A stretch of DNA of 9,107 bases from an uncultured Desulfobulbaceae bacterium (GTDB lineage: Bacteria; Desulfobacterota; Desulfobulbia; Desulfobulbales; BM004), in the NCBI GenBank assembly GCA_947258675.1, contig CAMYJP010000097.1:1-9107 (forward strand), given 5' to 3'. The translations under genes and the position numbers were made by a program. Of the stretch, positions 1 through 4,623 are shown one piece after another. The stretch's first letter is position 1; the number at the start of each line of letters is the position of its first letter. The notes under the pieces are model-generated. The model saw nothing but the letters and a program-made list of their open reading frames with translations, ran no database searches and was not told where the DNA came from.

Positions 1-1
1 T

Positions 2-100
2 CTTATCGCAATAGTCGATACAACATTTGTTGGTTTTTTAGTGTTCTATTCCATCAAAAAAGGTGCGTTTACGATACGTGAATTGTTCATCCCTGAATAG
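2..100 (+). CDS. C-terminal end of an unidentified, probably membrane-anchored protein (5' partial)
   Basis: An open frame runs in from the left edge and stops at TAG (98-100), giving 32 residues. It begins with a hydrophobic stretch (LIAIVDTTFVGFLVFYSI), followed by a basic KK pair and a short soluble tail ending RELFIPE. The pattern of a hydrophobic helix, positive residues and a short cytoplasm-like tail suits the last transmembrane segment of an inner-membrane protein. The composition looks coding, but the fragment is too short to name a family. No clear terminator hairpin follows directly. The next gene starts about 150 bases later behind its own promoter candidate, so the two need not be co-transcribed. 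A chance open frame of this length cannot be excluded. Confidence 0.5.
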   Translation, partial: LIAIVDTTFVGFLVFYSIKKGAFTIRELFIPE

Positions 101-162
101 CTATTCCCACAAACAAGGTTTACCCTAACATTCGATGGATCAAAATTTAGGAAAATTGCTCG

Positions 163-190
163 TTGACCAATATGCTTACTGAATTAATAT
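163..190 (+). promoter_or_regulatory. Candidate sigma70-type promoter for the secreted seven-cysteine protein gene
   Basis: TTGACC (163-168, 5 of 6 to the -35 consensus) is separated by 16 bases from TAATAT (185-190, 4 of 6 to the -10 consensus). It lies in an AT-rich gap and would give a leader of about 50 bases before the ATG at 248. Identified by eye only. Confidence 0.35.
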
Positions 191-200
191 GAAACTGAGC

Positions 201-216
201 CCTTTAGCCATAAAGG
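201..216 (+). other. Small perfect hairpin in the leader of the 248-1366 gene
   Basis: CCTTTA (201-206), loop GCCA, then TAAAGG (211-216) form a 6-bp stem with a 4-base loop. It sits between the promoter candidate and the ribosome binding site and is followed by an AT-rich run without a clean U-tract. It could be a leader structure or chance. Confidence 0.2.
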
Positions 217-247
217 TTATTAAATTTACATAAAAGGAAGGGAAATC

Positions 248-1366
248 ATGCGAAGAATAATCAGTAATTTAACTTCGATATTGGTCATGGTGTCTATGTT
301 TATTGCACCTTTACCGGGACTGGCAAAGTTACCAGCAAACTGTATCGACCGACTTGTTGATAAATCTGAACAGCATTTGAAGGAATTAGAAGAGACTCTT
401 GCAATTGAAAGCAAAAAAACGGTAGATCATTTTACAGCCTTGGACAATAAATGGAAAGAATTCGCTGGGTACTTTAAAGGTGCATGGGCAAAAGAATGCC
501 TAGACGTAGTGCCAAAAAATCTTGAAACGTTCAACAATTTCCAAGAAAAACATATAACTCCCATGTGGCAAGCTGTAGGTGTAAAGTTGCGAGAGCTCTG
601 TTCCGCTGCAACACAGGAGCGCATAGATTATCGCGTTGGTAATATTAAAAAATTTATTTCAAAAGGTAACCAGAGAAATGCAGAAAGGGAATTTAACGCT
701 TTTAAGCAGGAAATTTCGCAAAAACCATACATCGCACGCTGCACACCAAAAAAGGAGGAACTCGAAAAACTGGTGTCCATTGAAATTCCAGGACTTCTTG
801 GTGATGCTGGTTCTCAGGACGAATTAAATGTGCTCGCTAATAATTTTCCAATGGTTGCCAAGGGATGGAATACTGCGCAGGAGGCCCTTGCCGCTCAAAT
901 TGAGGCTCCCGGCTATTTAACAGGTACTCAAGGGCAGACAGATTTTAGAAACGCGGTCAATAAGTGCTTAAAAGCTATCAAAACTTTGCGCGCAGCTGGT
1001 AAAACAGAGACCACACCCATAACATTTCGTGATGGCGGCTCTGCCACCTTGGGTGAAATTACCTCTTTAATCAATAAGACTGCCAGTGACCTAGATGGAT
1101 TTTTTGCACGTATCGTTCAGAACAACAAAGAGTTTCGTGGAAAAAGCAGACAGGCCTGGATTGATGCTAATGTTCATGGGAGTGCAATGAAAGATATATT
1201 TACCAGCAACAAGAAAATCATCCCTCGTGTTGAAAAAATGGGCAATACAATCATGTGGAAGTACCGGAGTTACACTACAGGTGCTATTTTTCACGAATGT
1301 AAGGAATATGTCTTTGATGCCTCAGGAAAAAAAGTTCTCTCTCACCAAACTTTTAAATGTGAATAA
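248..1366 (+). CDS. Secreted helical protein with seven cysteines, family not recognised
   Basis: The 372-residue product starts with a clear Sec signal peptide: RR at 2-3, a hydrophobic core at about 5-22, and a probable cut after GLA (26/27). The start is well supported because AGGAAGGG (235-242) lies 5 bases before the ATG. The mature protein should be periplasmic or exported. It is rich in Lys, Glu and Asn and looks mostly alpha-helical to about residue 345, then ends in a probable beta-hairpin (about 346-372). Cysteines are at 32, 84, 118, 165, 240, 351 and 371, which suggests disulfides; C351 and C371 bracket the terminal hairpin. A motif KEFxGxxxxAW occurs twice (70-80 and 294-304), each followed by an MW pair (106-107, 336-337), hinting at an internal duplication. 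No catalytic motif, lipobox or transmembrane anchor is visible. The codons are more AT-rich than in the pilus genes. I do not recognise the family and assign no function. Confidence 0.85.
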   Translation: MRRIISNLTSILVMVSMFIAPLPGLAKLPANCIDRLVDKSEQHLKELEETLAIESKKTVDHFTALDNKWKEFAGYFKGAWAKECLDVVPKNLETFNNFQEKHITPMWQAVGVKLRELCSAATQERIDYRVGNIKKFISKGNQRNAEREFNAFKQEISQKPYIARCTPKKEELEKLVSIEIPGLLGDAGSQDELNVLANNFPMVAKGWNTAQEALAAQIEAPGYLTGTQGQTDFRNAVNKCLKAIKTLRAAGKTETTPITFRDGGSATLGEITSLINKTASDLDGFFARIVQNNKEFRGKSRQAWIDANVHGSAMKDIFTSNKKIIPRVEKMGNTIMWKYRSYTTGAIFHECKEYVFDASGKKVLSHQTFKCE

Positions 1367-1434
1367 TTATAAAATTGACTACCAAAATTAGATTCCTTTC
1401 ATCACCTCGGATCGGAAGGTATTCGATAGGCAAA

Positions 1435-1498
1435 ATCCATCCCTAGATGTGCGATCGGATAGGACTGATATTTTTGTATCCGATCATTAAGGATGGAT
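1435..1498. terminator. Nested inverted repeat, possible bidirectional terminator
   Basis: The outer arms are ATCCATCC (1435-1442) and GGATGGAT (1491-1498). The inner arms GATCGGATA (1453-1461) and TATCCGATC (1477-1485) are perfectly complementary over 9 bp, with a T-rich 15-base loop. On the + strand the element is followed by ATTTTAAAA, and on the - strand the outer arm runs into TTTT. It lies about 70 bases after the stop of the 248-1366 gene and just beyond the stop of a minus-strand open frame, so it could end transcription from both sides. The gap between outer and inner arms on the left is not well paired, so a repeat-element remnant or protein-binding site is also possible. Confidence 0.45.
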
Positions 1499-1501
1499 AT
1501 T

Positions 1502-1606
1502 TTAAAATGAAAAAAGACCAACTGCAATCATAACCAAAGACAAACCCCATTTCTTGAGTATTTTCTTCAGCAGTAATTTTCTAAGTGCCAGTTTTTTTTC
1601 TTTGTT
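1502..1606 (-). other. Short minus-strand open frame encoding a basic, membrane-like peptide without a normal start codon
   Basis: Between two stops the minus strand encodes 34 codons. The peptide has a Lys/Leu-rich first half (LRKLLLKKILKKWG) followed by a hydrophobic segment (LSLVMIAVGLFSF) and TAA. This basic-then-hydrophobic layout resembles small single-pass membrane proteins. A GAGGG lies just upstream in the minus orientation. However, no ATG, GTG or TTG stands at the head of the frame; the first ATG is only nine codons from the end. It could be a decayed gene, a gene using a rare start such as CTG, or chance. The inverted repeat just after its stop would suit a terminator. Confidence 0.2.
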
Positions 1607-1619
1607 TTAACCCTCACCC

Positions 1620-1648
1620 TTGACAGTCAAATAGAGAATGATTGTATT
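1620..1648 (+). promoter_or_regulatory. Candidate sigma70-type promoter for the TPR-methyltransferase gene
   Basis: A perfect TTGACA -35 box (1620-1625) is followed after 17 bases by TGTATT (1643-1648, 4 of 6 to the -10 consensus). A better-looking TATAAG at 1652-1657 lies too far away at 26 bases. The leader to the ATG at 1743 would be about 90 bases. The -35 box is embedded in a perfect odd palindrome, TTGACAGTCAA (1620-1630). Confidence 0.35.
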
Positions 1649-1742
1649 GGATATAAGTGTGAATATGATCCGCATTTGGCGAATTGGCCGAAAATCAAAC
1701 CAATGCCCTCTTCCCCTAGTCTTAAAGCAGGGAGTCTGATTT

Positions 1743-2708
1743 ATGGCATCTTCTGCAAAATATCATAGCAATTCGATGGAGCAGGACTTTGTCTTCTATC
1801 GGCTGGCCTTTGCTTTTAAAAATAATGATGCCAACGGATACAACAGACTTGGTATCTGGCTCGGCAAACAGGGCCAGCTGACCGAGGCGGCGGCAGCTCA
1901 CCGACGAGCCCTCCACATCGATCCTAAATTTACAACCGCCTATCAGAATCTTGGCTTTGTCCTTGCCGCCCAGGGAGATCGAGCCGGAGCCCTGGATTCA
2001 TTTCAGCGAGCCAGCTCTTTGGCACCGGATGATCTTACAACAAAACACATGATTGCCGCCCTTAGCGGTGCAAGGCCTTCCTCTCCACCAAACCAGTTTG
2101 TCACCCAGCTTTTTGACAGATATGCCGCAACCTTTGAACATCATGTTAAGAAGGCCCTGAGTTATAATACACCTGCTAAGCTCAGAAAATTACTTGATGG
2201 ATGCATAGGGTCAACAATGCACTTTCAGAGGGCAATCGATCTGGGCTGTGGTACCGGCCTGGCCGGCATACATTTCCGGGAGATTAGCGTCCGCCTGGCC
2301 GGCGTTGACCTGTCAGCCAATATGGTGATGAAGGCTCAAGAAAAAGGAATCTATGACTCATTACATGTAGATGACCTATGCACCTATCTGAAATACACCA
2401 AGGATCAGTATGATTTGTTTATAGCCTCAGATGTCCTGGTTTACTTAGGGGAGCTGACCAGAATATTTTCAGGAATTAAAAGATGTGCCGCACCCGGTGC
2501 TTTCTTTCTCTGTTCAACCGAGATCTGCGCGGGAAACAGCTTTATTCTGCAGAACACATTCCGTTACGCCCACAGCCATTCATATCTTCAATCCATGGCC
2601 ATCGAACATGGCTTTTCGGTGTTTAAAGTCTCTGAAGCCAGGATTAGAAAAGAGAACAAGAAATGGATAAAGGGGGATCTTTTTGTTCTGCAAAACTCAG
2701 CTGAGTGA
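1743..2708 (+). CDS. TPR-repeat class I SAM-dependent methyltransferase
   Basis: The 321-residue cytoplasmic protein has two tetratricopeptide repeats (about 31-63 and 64-97; hallmarks GKQGQLTEAAAAHRRAL and AAQGDRAGALDSFQRA) and then a Rossmann-fold methyltransferase domain. The linker QFVTQLFDRYAATFEHH (118-134) is typical of predicted methyltransferases fused to TPRs (COG4976-like). SAM-binding motif I is AIDLGCGTGLAG (164-175). The acidic residue expected to hold the ribose is D189 in GVDLS. The motif IV region is DLFIASDVLVYLGEL (224-238). The start is supported by AGGGAG (1729-1734), 8 bases before the ATG. The TPRs probably recruit a protein partner; the methylated substrate cannot be told from sequence. 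It has its own promoter candidate and is separated from the downstream pilus operon by 298 bases, so a link to pili is unproven. No anomalies in the catalytic motifs were seen. Confidence 0.88.
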   Translation: MASSAKYHSNSMEQDFVFYRLAFAFKNNDANGYNRLGIWLGKQGQLTEAAAAHRRALHIDPKFTTAYQNLGFVLAAQGDRAGALDSFQRASSLAPDDLTTKHMIAALSGARPSSPPNQFVTQLFDRYAATFEHHVKKALSYNTPAKLRKLLDGCIGSTMHFQRAIDLGCGTGLAGIHFREISVRLAGVDLSANMVMKAQEKGIYDSLHVDDLCTYLKYTKDQYDLFIASDVLVYLGELTRIFSGIKRCAAPGAFFLCSTEICAGNSFILQNTFRYAHSHSYLQSMAIEHGFSVFKVSEARIRKENKKWIKGDLFVLQNSAE

Positions 2709-2756
2709 GGTTCCAGGTCATGTTTTGGTCAATATCCTGAGGCCTATGCAAAATTG

Positions 2757-2780
2757 ATCTTGCCTGCCAAGCAGGAAGAT
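2757..2780 (+). terminator. Bulged hairpin after the methyltransferase gene
   Basis: ATCTT (2757-2761), one bulged G, CCTGC (2763-2767), loop CAA, GCAGG (2771-2775) and AAGAT (2776-2780) form a 10-bp stem with a single bulge. It lies about 50 bases after the methyltransferase stop. The sequence after it (TATTATAG) is AT-rich but is not a true U-run, so it is a weak terminator at best and could instead protect the mRNA 3' end. Confidence 0.35.
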
Positions 2781-2930
2781 TATTATAGCCTGATCACAAT
2801 CTCTCTTAATCCAGAGTTTACAGCCGTATTGAAAGAGTCTTTTGTTATCTTCACCGTACACGCCGTATTTTTCATTTAAAAAAAAATCATTTTACCCCTT
2901 TTATTCCTAAAGAATTAAACTTTTTTTACT

Positions 2931-2952
2931 GATAAGAAAAGGATAAGAAAAG
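2931..2952 (+). repeat. Perfect 11-bp tandem duplication upstream of pilW
   Basis: GATAAGAAAAG occurs twice head to tail (2931-2941 and 2942-2952), about 55 bases before the pilW start. It follows a T-run (2921-2927). It could be a paired regulator site or a slippage product in the leader; no further copies are seen nearby. Confidence 0.6.
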
Positions 2953-3006
2953 AAACATACTTTTAGGGCTGTCATCTCTCATCGCCAGCCAAGATCACAG
3001 AGCAAT

Positions 3007-3678
3007 ATGGACCAGAAACATACATATTCAATCATTAGACGCAAAAACGGGTACACTTTAGTTGAACTCATGGTAGCGCTTGTCCTGACAAGCGTTGCCA
3101 GCACCGGCATTCTTTTGAGTTATGTATCATTCTCTTCTTCCAATGACGTTCAGGAGCAGATCGTTGAAATGCAGCAGAATGTACGGATTGCCTTGCGGAC
3201 AATGGAATCAGAGATCAGGATGGCCGGTTTTGATAGCACCGAGGCTGCAGGGGCTGGCATTGTGAACGCAACAGCAGTCAATCTTCAGTTTACTAGAGAT
3301 CTTGATAGCAATGGTGATGTCACGGGCGCCAATGAGGATATTACTTATTCGCGTTATGATTTTGACGGTGACGGACAGGCCGATTTGGTCCGCAATGATG
3401 TGAACGGTTTAGGCGCCAATCCGGTTGCCCTGAACTGTGATGCCCTTGATTTCGTGTATCTTGACGAAGATGGAGCAGTAACTGCATCGCTGCCGGATAT
3501 CCGTATGATCCAGGTCTCGATTGTAATCCGGACCTCCGATGAAGACTATTCTTATACTAATTCGGATGTTTACCAAAATATTGCAGCGATTCCTGTCACG
3601 ATTTATACAGCGCCAACTGACAACTTTCGTCGCCGGCTATTATCATCGCATGTGATATGCCGTAATCTGGGCCTTTAG
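3007..3678 (+). CDS. pilW: Type IV pilus minor pilin PilW
   Basis: The 223-residue prepilin has a class III leader of 15 residues ending RRKNG; prepilin peptidase should cut after G15. The mature N-terminus is YTLVELMVALVLTSVASTG, with the conserved Glu5 (E20) and a hydrophobic assembly helix. Tyr replaces the usual Phe at +1. The segment IVEMQQNVRIALRTMESEIRMAGF (52-75) is characteristic of PilW-type minor pilins. The globular part carries two calcium-loop-like sequences: DLDSNGDVTGAN (98-109, EF-hand spacing) and DFDGDGQAD (118-126). By family knowledge, PilW joins PilV, PilX and PilY1 in a priming complex in the inner membrane that ends up at the pilus tip. The ribosome site is weak (AGAG, 2999-3002). 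It is the first gene of the operon, with pilV starting 19 bases after its stop. No fimT/fimU-like gene precedes it. Confidence 0.9.
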   Translation: MDQKHTYSIIRRKNGYTLVELMVALVLTSVASTGILLSYVSFSSSNDVQEQIVEMQQNVRIALRTMESEIRMAGFDSTEAAGAGIVNATAVNLQFTRDLDSNGDVTGANEDITYSRYDFDGDGQADLVRNDVNGLGANPVALNCDALDFVYLDEDGAVTASLPDIRMIQVSIVIRTSDEDYSYTNSDVYQNIAAIPVTIYTAPTDNFRRRLLSSHVICRNLGL

Positions 3679-3697
3679 TGATGGAGATAACTGAAGC

Positions 3698-4138
3698 ATG
3701 AGAGCTGAAAAGGGTTTTTCGATTCTGGAAGTATTAATAGGGGTTTCCCTTTTCGCCGTCGGGTTGATCGGGGTAACCGGTCTGTTTATTTCCACGGTGA
3801 AAGGGAACTCGCTGTCCGGCAATGTATCTGATGCAACCTTTCTGGCGTCTAACATTCTTGAAGAGTTGATGACCGCACCCTACGATCCAGCGCTTGATCC
3901 TCAAAACCGTCTTCTCGATGACGGCGATTCCCCAGGCGGGTTGGATGATAATACTGCTGCTACTGCGGACGGATCGAGGTTGGGGATAGGGAGAAATAAC
4001 AAATTTAATGTGTACTGGAATATTGCTGTGGACGAACCATTATTAAACTCAAAGCAAATCCGGATAATCGTTGAGTGGTCGGTAAAAGGACAATCGCGGC
4101 AGCTCGTGTTTAATTCCATACGGTCACGGGTGATATGA
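3698..4138 (+). CDS. pilV: Type IV pilus minor pilin PilV
   Basis: The 146-residue prepilin has a very short leader MRAEKG and a predicted cut after G6, giving FSILEVLIGVSLFAVGLIGV with Glu5 (E11). The following TGLFISTVKGNSLSGNVSDATFLA and NILEELMTAPYD segments are typical of PilV: a helix with a run of small and polar residues, then a [ND]-x-L-E-x-[LM] turn. Length is normal for the family. By family knowledge it is part of the PilVWX-PilY1 tip/priming complex. A GGAG (3683-3686) lies 11 bases before the ATG, a rather long spacing. Its stop overlaps the start of pilX in an ATGA, so pilX is probably translationally coupled to it. Nothing looks damaged. Confidence 0.9.
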   Translation: MRAEKGFSILEVLIGVSLFAVGLIGVTGLFISTVKGNSLSGNVSDATFLASNILEELMTAPYDPALDPQNRLLDDGDSPGGLDDNTAATADGSRLGIGRNNKFNVYWNIAVDEPLLNSKQIRIIVEWSVKGQSRQLVFNSIRSRVI

Positions 4139-4623
4139 TGGGTATCCTTTGGTCAAAAATCTGCAATGAAAAAGGGTCGGTCTTAAATATCGCCCTGCTG
4201 ATCCTGTTGATTACCTTCCTGATCGGTCTGTATTCAAGCAAGTCAACCACGACAGACATCCGGATAACGTCCAATGAAAAATCCGAGAAAACTGCCTTTT
4301 ATGCTGCCGAAGGGGGCTGGCAGGTTGGGGTGGAGTGGCTTGATTCGCAATATCCACTAGTTTCGGACAACAGGGGGCTGGATAACAGTGGTGCTGATAT
4401 AACTTTGACCGTGGCCCATCCTTCAGATGCCGAACCCCTGTCGAACAACAGCACATATAGCGTCACCACGCAATTTATTGACAGAACCGATGCAGTTGAT
4501 TGGGGCACAGATTTTAAAAGAGTTAATTATTCGGTCATTTCTATTGGTACCGGACCGCGCAACGCCAATGTAACGACTACTGTCCAATCCGGCAAGATAG
4601 AAAAAGTTGTAGGAGGTTATTAA
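4135..4623 (+). CDS. pilX: Type IV pilus minor pilin PilX (PilX_N type)
   Basis: The 162-residue protein has leader residues up to NEKG (11-14), with a predicted cut after G14. A long hydrophobic helix follows (SVLNIALLILLITFLIGLYSS), then TTTDIRITSNEKSEKTAFYAAEGG (38-61). This pattern (hydrophobic helix, T-rich turn, two-residue-type N/E motif, A-F-x-A-A-E-G) is the hallmark of the PilX/PilK N-terminal family. The position equivalent to Glu5 is Ile19, as is usual for this pilin class, which is thought to sit at the outermost end of the pilus. The ATG overlaps the pilV stop (ATGA), and a second ATG follows directly (4138), so either may be used; GGG at 4128-4130 suits the second slightly better. 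Its stop overlaps the pilY1 start (TAATG). Assignment is firm for the N-terminus; the C-terminal globular part is not distinctive. Confidence 0.87.
   Translation: MMGILWSKICNEKGSVLNIALLILLITFLIGLYSSKSTTTDIRITSNEKSEKTAFYAAEGGWQVGVEWLDSQYPLVSDNRGLDNSGADITLTVAHPSDAEPLSNNSTYSVTTQFIDRTDAVDWGTDFKRVNYSVISIGTGPRNANVTTTVQSGKIEKVVGGY

Noticed and set aside
2709..3006. A c-di-GMP (GEMM) riboswitch or sigma54 promoter ahead of the pilus operon
   Set aside because: Both are common near pilus genes in this group, but no GEMM core motif and no TGGCAC-N5-TTGC element could be found in this stretch.
4177..4197. Absence of Glu5 in PilX as a defect
   Set aside because: Minor pilins of the PilX/PilK/GspK type normally lack this glutamate.
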